Shown: positions 48,305 to 55,593 of the stretch, piece by piece
Position numbering within the stretch: the stretch's first letter is position 1
Layout of the letters: each line of letters begins with the position of its first letter
NCBI RefSeq assembly: GCF_019132875.1
Contig: NZ_JAHSPF010000003.1
Coordinates: 310,001 to 374,000 of the forward strand
DNA: 64,000 nucleotides
Direction of reading: 5' to 3'
DNA from: Erwinia phyllosphaerae
Lineage (GTDB): Bacteria; Pseudomonadota; Gammaproteobacteria; Enterobacterales; Enterobacteriaceae
Made by a program: the position numbers and the translations under genes
Notes under the pieces: model-generated
Databases searched by the model: none
The model's input: only the letters and a program-made list of their open reading frames with translations
What the model was told of the DNA's origin: nothing

Positions 48305-48607
48305 ATGCTGACTGAAACTGTACAAACCGATGCGCTGGAAGGTAAAGCTTTAGAATGGGCCGTCCTGAAGGCGATAGGTGGATCCTGGCCCAATAGCGCG
48401 ACCAGTACATGGGACAAGACAGGATACCTTATAGATAATTTGAACATTTACCTGAGCAGCGGCGGACGGAAAAACTTGTTTATTGCCTATCTGGATGAAA
48501 GAGCCCCGTCGATCGGTAAAGATTTACCAGAAGCCGTATACCGGGCTGTCGTGCAGTCAGCTATTGGAAGCTGGATTTCAGTTCCGGTAACGCTACTCAA
48601 AAGTTAA
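48305..48607 (+). CDS. Phage-type DUF2591-like (NinX-like) protein
   Basis: A 100-residue protein whose N-terminal part (LEGKALEWAVLKAIGG) matches the start of DUF2591/NinX proteins encoded by lambdoid phages; LPEAVYRAVVQSAIG lies in the C-terminal half. The middle is diverged from what I remember of the family. The ATG at 48305 is preceded by GGGGAAAG. It marks the left side of the phage-derived segment. Role unknown. Confidence 0.6.
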   Translation: MLTETVQTDALEGKALEWAVLKAIGGSWPNSATSTWDKTGYLIDNLNIYLSSGGRKNLFIAYLDERAPSIGKDLPEAVYRAVVQSAIGSWISVPVTLLKS

Positions 48608-48989
48608 GTGATTATTATAAGATTTTGTTAACAATACCGTGGCATTTTTATGTGTCGTCACAGCAAAATATGATTTCTTAATTTTGAGCTGTAAAAGCTC
48701 GCTCCCGGTATATAAAAAATTAATGTATTTAATCGTGAAGGTGGATGTTGCGAGCAGGTAATTAATGAAAGTATTCTTAAATTCAAACCTAACCCTCGGC
48801 AATTGAAAATTTCAAAATAGCGAGTCGTGCAGTGCGGACATCATACCAACCTGCAACCACTTTTTTTCTGTAAGACCTTCGTATTCTTAAAATTCTGCCT
48901 TTAGCACAAGACGGCTGACGGAGTGGATATTAAGTTTTCTCAAGTTTAAGCAACAGCGCTGTCATTGAGTGGTTTCAGAACCTTACCTA
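48608..48989. other. AT-rich gap without gene
   Basis: About 380 bp between the DUF2591-like gene and the left 650-bp repeat copy. A reverse reading frame of about 70 codons exists but lacks a ribosome site and a protein-like composition. Nothing else recognised. Confidence 0.5.
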
Positions 48990-48995
48990 TTAAAA

Positions 48996-49017
48996 AGCCC
49001 ACGGTAGATTGTGGGCT
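48996..49017 (-). terminator. Terminator of the left DUF6404 gene
   Basis: Stem AGCCCAC/GTGGGCT with an 8-nt loop, followed on the minus strand by TTTTTA. The same hairpin occurs at 54753-54774 behind the second copy. Confidence 0.7.
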
Positions 49018-49054
49018 AAGCGGATGCGGACAGCGGGTAACAATAAGCAGCACG

Positions 49055-49414
49055 CTAAACCTCACTCCAGGGTGGAAGGTTGTTAGCCTTTCCCCGCCAG
49101 GATTCTAAGGCTGACATAAAAAGCCCGCACAAAACCCCGACGGTAAGGATGGTCCACGTAGCAGAAAGAAGATCCTCCTGATTACCTTTCCAGAAAACAA
49201 ACCACATTACTATTCCCCAGAACGTCGTGTTTACGCCTGTTATGCACGCAAAATTTGTCCAGAATGGAGAGAAAGGAGGTGGCGCCACGCTGATACCTAG
49301 TTCCCACAAGAAAACGTGACAAGGCGGTGCATAGAGGCTGGGCCACATACCTTTTTTTTTCATAAGGGCGAGCGCACGGCTTTTTTTACTTTCAAAGGCA
49401 ATATGGCTGTTCAT
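49055..49414 (-). CDS. DUF6404-family membrane protein (copy 1)
   Basis: A 119-residue protein with a basic N-terminus (SKKSRALALMKKKGMWPSLYAPP), conserved VAPPPFSPFW, and two hydrophobic segments (about residues 55-75 and 85-102). It ends LESWRGKANNLPPWSEV. It is closely related to the copy at 54812 (same length, same ends). The pattern fits DUF6404. Function unknown. The gene and its surroundings were duplicated together. Confidence 0.78.
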   Translation of the reverse strand: MNSHIAFESKKSRALALMKKKGMWPSLYAPPCHVFLWELGISVAPPPFSPFWTNFACITGVNTTFWGIVMWFVFWKGNQEDLLSATWTILTVGVLCGLFMSALESWRGKANNLPPWSEV

Positions 49415-49676
49415 AAAAATAATCCCACATAGTTTACCCTGTTATCTAATTATAGTAGCAGGAGTCAAAACTGTTTTATTTTTAGGATTTTTTACAATGC
49501 TGTGCTACCAGGCGGGCGAAAGGGGGCAGCTTTTGATGACGATGAACCCTTTTTATCCTTAAGCTGGATCAAGAGGCGTTAATGTCTGGCCATCGCATTA
49601 AAGAAAACAGGCAGCCAGCTGTTTCTGTCAACCCGCCGTAACAGGGAGCGCTCACTCTGCCTGGCGGAGAGCACCG

Positions 49677-50123
49677 ATGATCTTAAGCCGAATTAAGTGG
49701 TCAGCTGTTGCCGTGCTCGTTCTGATCCTTACCGCGCTGTTCCTGATATGGGCGCTGCTGTATTACCACGGCAAAGCAATTACTGCCCAGGACAGCGTAA
49801 AAGAGCTTCAGAACCAGACAACCAGTCAGGCAGCCATTATTTCATCACAAGCTTTCAACTTTCAGCACGCCAACGAGATAGCGGCTACCGCGCAGCAGTA
49901 TGCGGCAACCATCATCGACAACACGCAGGAGAAAGAGATTGAATATCGCACCATTCTCAAAAACCAGCCTACGTGTAGCCTCGCTGTCCTTGCTGATATT
50001 GCTGGCAGATTGCTCGACTACACGAACCGTCTACATTCCGGCGCAACGCACCCCGATACTGGCCAGCCTGGCAGCGCTGGTACTGGCATCTACTGCCTGA
50101 GCTTTTCATTTATTAAAACATGA
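49677..50123 (+). CDS. Phage i-spanin Rz-like (DUF2570-type)
   Basis: A 148-residue protein with an N-terminal signal-anchor (AVAVLVLILTALFLIWALLYY at about residues 11-31, written in parts) and a Gln/Ala-rich periplasmic coiled coil. ILKNQPTCSL then NRLHSGATHPDTGQPGS is the familiar C-terminal block of Rz-type proteins. The last residues (YCLSFSFIKT) look out of frame compared with family members, so the C-terminus may be truncated. It would link inner and outer membranes at host lysis. A nested Rz1 frame lies inside. Confidence 0.7.
   Translation: MILSRIKWSAVAVLVLILTALFLIWALLYYHGKAITAQDSVKELQNQTTSQAAIISSQAFNFQHANEIAATAQQYAATIIDNTQEKEIEYRTILKNQPTCSLAVLADIAGRLLDYTNRLHSGATHPDTGQPGSAGTGIYCLSFSFIKT
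49939..50100 (+). CDS. Nested o-spanin Rz1-like lipoprotein
   Basis: Read in the +1 frame inside the Rz-like gene. From TTG 49939 (directly behind AGGAGAAAGAGA) it gives 53 residues: a short lipoprotein signal ending LLILLADC, then STTRTVYIPAQRTP. Nested lipoproteins inside Rz are the typical Rz1 arrangement. An in-frame ATG at 49900 is an alternative start. The end is short of proline compared with lambda Rz1. Confidence 0.55.
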   Translation: MNIAPFSKTSLRVASLSLLILLADCSTTRTVYIPAQRTPILASLAALVLASTA

Positions 50124-50191
50124 CAATTCCTAAGAAGAATTGATCTCTGCATTACAGCACTATCAGCCCCACACCTGCGAGACTTCATCAT

Positions 50192-50518
50192 CTAATCACG
50201 GAAAAGTATTGCTTTACCCTGATACACCGAAGCGCAAAAAGAGACGCCCCCGTTAACAATTGAGCAACTAGAGTAATATCCATCAGATTGTAGGACTGGC
50301 ACGTTTTCCGCCTGTGCCCATGATTTACATGAAAAAACCGACCCACTGATAATCGAGCAGTCGTAGTAATAATCATCAGATTGCTTTACAGGGACTGATT
50401 CTGACTGTGCCGGAAGACCGCAGATAAAAATTTGCCCATTAACAATTTCACATTCTGAATAATCGGCAGATGCTGCAAAGCTGGTTAATAACAGCGCTGA
50501 AATAATGATTTTTTCCAT
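50192..50518 (-). CDS. Small secreted protein with three C-x9-C repeats
   Basis: A 108-residue protein with a signal peptide (EKIIISALLLTSFAASA). The mature part consists of three imperfect repeats, each with a C-x9-C unit (CEIVNGQIFIC, CSIISGSVFSC, CSIVNGGVSFC) followed in the first two by a VPVxQSD linker and YY. All cysteines come in these pairs, so three disulfide-closed hairpins are likely in the periplasm or outside. The ATG follows AAAGGAG. I do not recognise the family. It lies inside the decayed phage region as a probable cargo gene. Confidence 0.7.
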   Translation of the reverse strand: MEKIIISALLLTSFAASADYSECEIVNGQIFICGLPAQSESVPVKQSDDYYYDCSIISGSVFSCKSWAQAENVPVLQSDGYYSSCSIVNGGVSFCASVYQGKAILFRD

Positions 50519-50637
50519 AAATTCTCCTTTTATAGGAAATATTGAATTTAAAATATGGAGAAATTTTGGATCAGGTGTAAATTATTTTAAATAGCCTGAC
50601 CATCACAAGGTGCATTTGTGAGTGCGCCTGATGATGA

Positions 50638-50838
50638 TTATCCGGCATCAGTTAAGCCGTAGCATTTAGCCGCGGATTTATTTATTTCTTCCTTGTTTAT
50701 GCCTGTTTGTTGATGAATCCATCCAATGAATAAATTCCAGTCCTTGTTTGCAGATTGTCCACCATCCCAGGATGCCACAAAGGTGTCACCTTGCGCCATG
50801 GTAAAATGGATAGTGATGTCACCAAACGAGTAAGACAT
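50638..50838 (-). CDS. Small hypothetical protein
   Basis: A 66-residue soluble protein with a very good ribosome site (AAGGAGATTT before ATG 50838). It contains GDITIHFTMAQGDTFVASWDGG and ends NKSAAKCYGLTDAG. The aromatic-rich beta-like first half and helical second half suggest a folded domain. Not recognised. It is adjacent to the C-x9-C gene on the same strand. Confidence 0.6.
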   Translation of the reverse strand: MSYSFGDITIHFTMAQGDTFVASWDGGQSANKDWNLFIGWIHQQTGINKEEINKSAAKCYGLTDAG

Positions 50839-50935
50839 AAATCTCCTTAGGAAATTAAATGGCGCTCACCGACTACAAGAAATCTTCTGTCGCGAGTACC
50901 TCATCGATTTGAACGCATTTATCAGGCTATGTTAG

Positions 50936-51484
50936 CTATAGGTCATTAGTGGCAAGAGCATTGTATAAAAAGCGCGCACTAGGCCATTGGTAGCGAGTGA
51001 CGCTGATTTCAGGAAGATGTTTTATCATGTTTACATTTTGTTGAATAACCTGGCCCTTAAGGTTTTCGTAAAATAAGCGGGCCCTGAAATTGTTGGTATA
51101 TGTACAAAGGTGTACAGGTAATTCAATCCGTTCAACTGGAAGACTGATAATGCTTTTTGACAACAAACGTCTTGCCACACCATTGCGCCGATAATCTGAA
51201 TCAACATAAAGATTATGCAGATATGTACCAAATTCAGTTTCTTCATTGAAATTAAAGCAAGCGAATCCAGCTAATGTGGTGCCTTCCTTAGCGAGGAGGA
51301 GATGTATCAACTTTCTGTCAACGCCATTACCTACTCGGGCCTCCCAGAGCCTGGATTTTATCTCTGGCAAAATGTCCATCAGGTAGTGATTCGGCAGGAT
51401 GCCCGCATAGGCTTCCTGACTCGCTTTAATGTGAAGTGCAGCAATAGCTTGATGATCGGATGGTATAGCACAGCAAAAATCCAT
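50936..51484 (-). CDS. GNAT-family N-acetyltransferase
   Basis: A 182-residue acetyltransferase. The acetyl-CoA binding core is LYVDSDYRRNGVARRLLSKS (the R/Q-x-x-G-x-G/A loop), preceded by LAGFACFNFNEETEFGTYLHN. The N-terminus (HIKASQEAYAGILPNHYLMDI) is typical of GNATs acting on small molecules. No substrate can be assigned. It is a lone gene between small hypothetical genes and phage fragments, so probably transferred cargo. Confidence 0.82.
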   Translation of the reverse strand: MDFCCAIPSDHQAIAALHIKASQEAYAGILPNHYLMDILPEIKSRLWEARVGNGVDRKLIHLLLAKEGTTLAGFACFNFNEETEFGTYLHNLYVDSDYRRNGVARRLLSKSIISLPVERIELPVHLCTYTNNFRARLFYENLKGQVIQQNVNMIKHLPEISVTRYQWPSARFLYNALATNDL

Positions 51485-51523
51485 GATATCTCCTTTAGGC
51501 GGGATGACACGCAGGAATCAATA

Positions 51524-52020
51524 ATGCCTGAGACTAGCATTGTTTACAGACCCATCCCTCCACAAGATTTCGTTGACGAATTTGCACCCCACATCAAGCT
51601 GATTCCTGCAACCGGCATTATGAGTGGGTGACAGAGAACATCCTCGACGGTGAAGGCGACTTGCACACCCCTGACCATGCTCACCTGATAGACGCCGAAA
51701 TTGCTTTCATGTGGGTGTCCACCGCATTCACTAAACAAGGGCGTACCGTTCTCGCCCAGACGGAAGAGGTAATGATGCGTACTGGTGGATGGCAAAAGGC
51801 CAGAATGGAGCAGCAGCTCTACGAGTGGTTCGGCCACAAGCCGGATTACATCATCACGCTGGCTGGTGACTTCTGTTCACAATGCACCGATCTTGAATTC
51901 TGTGCGTTAGTCGAACATGAGCTTTACCACATAGGGCAGCAAACCGATGAATTCGGCGCGCCTAAGTTCAATCGTGAAGGTCAGCCAAAGCTTTGTATGC
52001 ACGGACATCGCCTTTGCTGA
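51524..52020 (+). pseudogene. Phage putative metallopeptidase (PhageMetallopep), frameshifted
   Basis: Homology to phage-encoded putative metallopeptidases starts at ATG 51524 (behind AGGAATC) with IVYRPIPPQDFVDEFAPHI. At about 51618 the frame must shift by one base to continue as YEWVTENILDGEGDL, DHAHLIDAEIAFMWV, QLYEWFGHKPDYIITL and the zinc motif CALVEHELYHIGQ (HExxH). The normal C-terminus after CMHGH is replaced by unrelated sequence. Both the frameshift and the lost end argue for a pseudogene, although the 51628-52020 part could still be read from GTG. Confidence 0.75.
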
Positions 52021-52114
52021 TTACCAGATCGGCGAAGAGATTACCGACGCCGCGAAGATGGAAGAAATCCTCAGCGGCGAGCAGGCGGTTTACGTCATCA
52101 GGCGCGCCGCGTAA
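52001..52114 (+). pseudogene. C-terminal fragment of a phage structural gene
   Basis: A start-less frame continuing DIAFADYQIGEEITDAAKM, then ILSGEQAVYVIRRAA, joined directly behind the metallopeptidase remnant. It looks like the end of a phage head/tail gene left after an internal deletion. A terminator hairpin follows (52133-52158). Confidence 0.45.
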
Positions 52115-52132
52115 AGCGCTCCCTGTCTCAAT

Positions 52133-52158
52133 ACAGCCCACCTGACCGGTGGGCTTTT
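52133..52158 (+). terminator. Terminator hairpin in phage remnant
   Basis: AGCCCACC-TGACC-GGTGGGCT followed by TTTTTT, upstream of the tail/Mrr chimera. Confidence 0.7.
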
Positions 52159-52180
52159 TTATCTGGAGAAGAAAATTACG

Positions 52181-52692
52181 ATGGCTGGCGGCACCGATGG
52201 CGTGGCTACTATCACCGATACAACCCTGCTTGGCACCGACGGCACCAGTACCACCCGTAAAGGAATGTACACGCTGCACGACACCAATTCGCAGGTGATT
52301 AACCTGGTTGACCTGGATTCCCACCACGGAACGACATTTGCCTATTCGGATGGGATGTCTCCTGTTGAATATGAAGCCTACTGCGCCGAGGTGCTTAAGG
52401 AAAATGGAGGGTCAGCCAGGACTACGAAAGCTAGCGGCGATCAGGGTGTAGATGTTATGGCTGAAATTAATGGAAATACAGTCGCTATTCAGTGCAAAAA
52501 ATATTCGCGACCCATTAGTAATTCAGCCGTACAAGAGGTTTCGTCAGGGGCTAAGTTCTGGGGGCCACTTATGGAGTAGTAGTTACTAATGCTACTTATA
52601 CTCGTTCGGCGCGGCAGCTGGCAAATGCTGAAGGCGTGCTTCTCATCCATCATGAAGAACTACCTCAGCTTAAAGAAATGCTTGGCCTTTAA
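52181..52692 (+). pseudogene. Chimera: phage tail-protein fragment joined to Mrr-type nuclease, frameshifted
   Basis: The first about 45 residues (GGTDGVATITDTTLLGTDG, TRKGMYTLHDT) resemble a phage tail-sheath-like protein. From about residue 57 the frame encodes an Mrr-type restriction endonuclease domain: MSPVEYEAYCAEVLKENGG, GDQGVDVMAEINGNTVAIQ and CKKYSRPISN, with the GxDV...QxK catalytic set intact. At a run of five G (52559-52563) a base is missing; one more G restores the C-terminal part, which continues GVVVTNATYTRSARQLANAE and ends KEMLGL at 52692. Reading stops early at 52579. It is either a real pseudogene or a homopolymer sequencing error. Confidence 0.75.
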
Positions 52693-52797
52693 TTATAACG
52701 TGTTATGCAAACCCGCTCCGGCGGTTTTTTGTTTCGCGCTTCCCATTGCGTCGTGCGCCCGTTACCATTATTCAACTGTTGTAGATGGGGATAAGGT

Positions 52798-53145
52798 ATG
52801 AAATTAGGATTAGCCTTCATTGGGCTGGTGGTATGTTCAGTGGCACATGCTGATTTAAACAGTTCTTCTCAAAATTTGAGCAATTGCGTAATCAGCTTTG
52901 CTGAAAGCCAGATCAAAACTCCTATGCAAGCTAATGACATTGCAGAAGACGCTTTTGAGAAATGTAGGGCTGAACTTAAAGAAGTTCATGATTCAATTGG
53001 TCCTAACAAGGCCCAATGGGATAGTTTGAGTGATCAGCAAAAACATGCCATCTCAACGATCAGGGATCAAACGACTTCTAAAATTCGCGAGAAGTTATCT
53101 TCACAAGTCGTCACTTTCGTAAATGAATCACGTAAAAGCGCGTGA
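52798..53145 (+). CDS. Small exported protein, unknown
   Basis: A 115-residue protein with a clear signal peptide (KLGLAFIGLVVCSVAHA) and a helical mature part containing two cysteines (SNCVISFAE, FEKCRAEL) that could pair. The ATG at 52798 follows ATAAGGT. Not recognised. The sequence around its end (GCGGGTTCTTTGTTTC) resembles the sequence before its start, suggesting local duplication of a terminator-like segment. Confidence 0.6.
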   Translation: MKLGLAFIGLVVCSVAHADLNSSSQNLSNCVISFAESQIKTPMQANDIAEDAFEKCRAELKEVHDSIGPNKAQWDSLSDQQKHAISTIRDQTTSKIREKLSSQVVTFVNESRKSA

Positions 53146-53241
53146 TAACTCTCTGCCCCAGCGGGTTCTTTGTTTCTTGCTTCCCTTTGCACCGCACCCC
53201 CGCCAGGATTACTCCTAACAATAATGATGAGGATAATGGAA

Positions 53242-53745
53242 ATGAGGGTAGTGGTTTTTGCCGCCTTGCTGGCTATGGCATCGCTCAGTGGATGTGATGA
53301 AGAATCTCCATTAAGCGATACTGATTTAGTCCCATGTGATTTCGATGTAATGCTTAACAATCATGTTCAGGGCCAATCAGCTCAGGAGATGGTAGATGAA
53401 TGCAACATGTTAGTGACATATTTAGAAAGGCAGCCCACACTCAAACTACTTAAAGAAACCTCAATTGCTAATGTTGCTTTTCAAATGAAAGGTTACAACG
53501 CAGGCTTATCACATACGACTGATCGTCTGCTTCAGATTAGTAAGCTAAGAGGTCAATTAGGGAATGGCGATGACGCTATAATCAATAACTATAATATCGC
53601 CTTTAAAATGTACAGCGCCTGGAATGGTGAAGTTACACCTGACACGATATATGGTTTCCTCTCTCATTATGGAGAGCTATCCAGGAAATTAAGTGATGAT
53701 AGTTTCGTACATATGATGGCTGTAACGAGGCTTATGAACAATTGA
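53242..53745 (+). CDS. Predicted lipoprotein, unknown
   Basis: About 167 residues. The signal MRVVVFAALLAMASLSGC gives a lipobox LSGC. The mature part is mainly helical, with LVPCDFDVMLNNHVQGQSAQ and repeated SHxx / YG segments near the end. The ATG at 53242 (9 nt behind GAGG) is preferred over one at 53236. It is separated from the preceding exported protein gene by 96 nt and followed by a strong terminator. Not recognised; probably a morphogenetic cargo gene of the former phage. Confidence 0.6.
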   Translation: MRVVVFAALLAMASLSGCDEESPLSDTDLVPCDFDVMLNNHVQGQSAQEMVDECNMLVTYLERQPTLKLLKETSIANVAFQMKGYNAGLSHTTDRLLQISKLRGQLGNGDDAIINNYNIAFKMYSAWNGEVTPDTIYGFLSHYGELSRKLSDDSFVHMMAVTRLMNN

Positions 53746-53750
53746 TAATT

Positions 53751-53772
53751 AACCCGCTATGCGGGTTTTTTT
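53751..53772 (+). terminator. Terminator after lipoprotein gene
   Basis: AACCCGC-TAT-GCGGGTT followed by six T. Confidence 0.85.
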
Positions 53773-53794
53773 ATGCCCGCAAAACGAGGTTTTT

Positions 53795-53956
53795 ATGGAT
53801 ATTCAGGCCTACCCCGTAGCCGTGCGCCTCGCGCTAGACGACCAGATCACGCGCAATATGATGCAGGTTAGACTTAATGCTATTGATCTGAACAAAAAGT
53901 TCGTTCAAATGGCAAGGGATATCAAGGCGGTAACGAATGCAGCCAAAGAAGGATGA
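53795..53956 (+). pseudogene. Short phage tail-protein fragment
   Basis: A 53-residue frame with QAYPVAVRLALDDQITRN and DLNKKFVQMARDIK, similar in style to the start of phage tail proteins but far too short. Its stop overlaps the next broken gene by 4 nt (ATGA), the arrangement of tightly packed phage genes. Ribosome site AACGAGG. It could be an intact small gene; I think a remnant more likely. Confidence 0.45.
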
Positions 53957-54435
53957 CGATCGTCGCGGTGTGGAATTTGAAAGAGGTGTCAGGGCAAATT
54001 TGTAATGCGATAGCGAACCTGTCGCCGTCCGCTGCCCCGTATACCGGCCTGCGCGTGGCCACCTCTGGGGCAGGGCAAGACCTGTTTCAGGTAGCCACCG
54101 GCGGTACCACTACTGCAGTGAAGAGCATCAACGCCTCCTACACTGATAGCTGGGTGGCGCGGGCATTCACGGTCAGCTCAAGCAAAATCGCCTAATGGAT
54201 TCCTGACGGTACCAGCGTGACGACCACTGGTACGACCCGTAACAAGCCCACACTGCCGTTTTATGTCAACGGCTACCCGACATCGGTTGATGTGCCGAAC
54301 CACGGCGGCTTTACTGGGCAGATTGCACTGTTGGGCTTCTACAACAAAGAGTACGACCAGGCGACCGTAACGGCGCTGCTGGCAAAAGTAGTGGCGATCG
54401 CTCAGCGTCGCGGCATCACCCTTGAGTTTTATTAA
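53953..54435 (+). pseudogene. Phage tail-type gene interrupted by an in-frame stop
   Basis: One continuous frame is broken only by TAA at 54193-54195. The first part ends VARAFTVSSSKIA and the second resumes WIPDGTSVTTTGTTRNKP and continues with YVNGYPTSVDVPNHGGFTGQ to the end QRRGITLEFY. The later part resembles the lectin-like (LamG/concanavalin) ends of phage fibre or virion proteins. A single point mutation would explain the loss. Confidence 0.6.
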
Positions 54436-54550
54436 ATGGATAACTTATCCCTGATAAAAGTATCATCGGTTCTTAGATTGTTGGCCTGATGCGTCGCAAA
54501 AAAGCTCTTGTAGGGAGCTAAATTCAGTTGCAGGAGTAAGTACCTTAAGT

Positions 54551-54751
54551 ATGACCCTAAAAAATACTGACAGGCTGGAAGATGTCGAATGTGCTTTCGG
54601 AGCAGCCGTACGCGGTTTGCTTGCAAGAAACGCTGGGCTAACCCCTGCAAATATTCTTACAGAGCTAACCATACGTTCTTTTTCTCAGAACACAGAGGAA
54701 GCAGTAAGGTGCAGCGCGGCGATTGCATGGTTTAGAAATTGTACAAATTAA
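54551..54751 (+). CDS. Small hypothetical protein
   Basis: A 66-residue frame, helical and soluble, with CAFGAAVRGLLARNAGLTPA and EEAVRCSAAIAWFRN. Composition looks protein-like, but the ribosome site is weak (CTTAAGT before ATG). It ends at the right-hand repeat copy. Doubtful. Confidence 0.35.
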   Translation: MTLKNTDRLEDVECAFGAAVRGLLARNAGLTPANILTELTIRSFSQNTEEAVRCSAAIAWFRNCTN

Positions 54752-54752
54752 A

Positions 54753-54774
54753 AGCCCACAGTCGATGGTGGGCT
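54753..54774 (-). terminator. Terminator of the right DUF6404 gene
   Basis: Stem AGCCCAC/GTGGGCT with an 8-nt loop; on the minus strand followed by TTTAATTT. Counterpart of 48996-49017. Confidence 0.65.
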
Positions 54775-54811
54775 AAGTAGATTCAGACAAAGGACAACAA
54801 TCAACAGCACG

Positions 54812-55171
54812 CTAGACTTCGCTCCATGCTGGAAGATGATTGGCTTTGCCTCGCCATGACTCCAGCGCTGCCATAACGAGTCCACAGACTAGCCCAACAG
54901 TAAGAATTGTCCCTGTTGCAGAAAGAAGATCTTCACGCTTCCCTTTCCAGAAAACAACCCACATAACCATGCCCCAGAACGGTGTATTCACGCCTGTAAA
55001 GCATAAAAAATTATTCCAAAAAGAGGAGAAGGGCGGTGGCGCTACAGCAACGCCCATTTTCCATAAAAAAACGTGGCAAGGAGGCGCGTAGAGCCCAGGC
55101 CACATACCTTTCTTTTTCATAATGGCGATTGCACGACTCTTTTTACTCTCAAAGGCCAGTTGGCTTTTCAT
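54812..55171 (-). CDS. DUF6404-family membrane protein (copy 2)
   Basis: A 119-residue paralogue of the protein at 49055, differing by scattered conservative substitutions but with the same conserved blocks (ESKKSRAIAIMKKKGMWPGL, VAPPPFSSFW, ALESWRGKANHLPAWSEV) and two hydrophobic segments. The second copy keeps an intact reading frame, so both have been under some selection since duplication. Function unknown. Confidence 0.78.
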   Translation of the reverse strand: MKSQLAFESKKSRAIAIMKKKGMWPGLYAPPCHVFLWKMGVAVAPPPFSSFWNNFLCFTGVNTPFWGMVMWVVFWKGKREDLLSATGTILTVGLVCGLVMAALESWRGKANHLPAWSEV

Positions 55172-55395
55172 AAAAGATACACCCTATAGTTTGCTATGTT
55201 GTTTAACTGTAGCGGCGAGGGATAAAAAGAAGCGGGTTTTAGGATTTCTTACAAAGTGGGATCAGAGGTGATCGGTAGAGGTGGTAGCCATGTTTGTTCG
55301 TCCCTTTTATCTCTAAGCTGGATTAAGTGGCGTTAATGTGCCGCCAGCGTACTAAAGAAAGCAGGCCAGCAGGTTGTTTCTACCAACCCGCCGTG

Positions 55396-55593
55396 CAATT
55401 TGTTGCTATGAGGTGTAAGATACTACTCCTTCAAAGGTTTTTGCCGACGGCAGGCTTTTGACTATGTGTACCAGGCTGTGTTCCAAATTGACAAATGTGA
55501 GTTGATTTTAAGAGACAACCGCCTGATATATAAATAAACTAACTTTTGTATGTAGCCTTGCGTATGGGTTACCACTGCAGGTAAGGATTTAGC
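55396..55593 (+). promoter_or_regulatory. thrS promoter and leader
   Basis: AT-rich stretch ahead of thrS. Candidate promoter: TTGATT at 55503-55508, then 17 bp, then GATATA; a TTGACA at 55488 lacks a good partner. The leader includes CCTTGCGTATGG about 40 nt before the ATG; in E. coli the thrS operator contains a tRNA-Thr anticodon-like loop with CGU, and the CGT here could play that part. TAAGGA serves as ribosome site. Confidence 0.45.

Larger units (their letters stand above)
48990..49640. repeat. Left copy of a direct repeat of about 650 bp
   Basis: Co-linear with 54747-55395 at a constant offset of about 5,757 bp. It comprises a terminator hairpin, a DUF6404 gene and the following non-coding stretch with TAAGCTGGAT, GGCGTTAATGT and CAACCCGCCGT. 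The copies are clearly diverged (many substitutions and small indels), so the duplication is not recent. Confidence 0.85.
54747..55395. repeat. Right copy of the direct repeat of about 650 bp
   Basis: Same order as the left copy: hairpin (54753-54774), DUF6404 gene, then the non-coding stretch with TAAGCTGGATTAAG and CCAACCCGCCGT. Together with the left copy it brackets about 5.1 kb of phage remnant and cargo genes. Confidence 0.85.

Noticed and set aside
48593..48802. Minus-strand 69-codon frame
   Set aside because: No ribosome site, AT-driven composition, overlaps the end of the DUF2591-like gene.
48990..55395. Intact prophage or composite transposon
   Set aside because: No integrase, transposase, terminal inverted repeats or complete structural module; the 650-bp copies are direct and carry a DUF6404 gene, not an insertion sequence.
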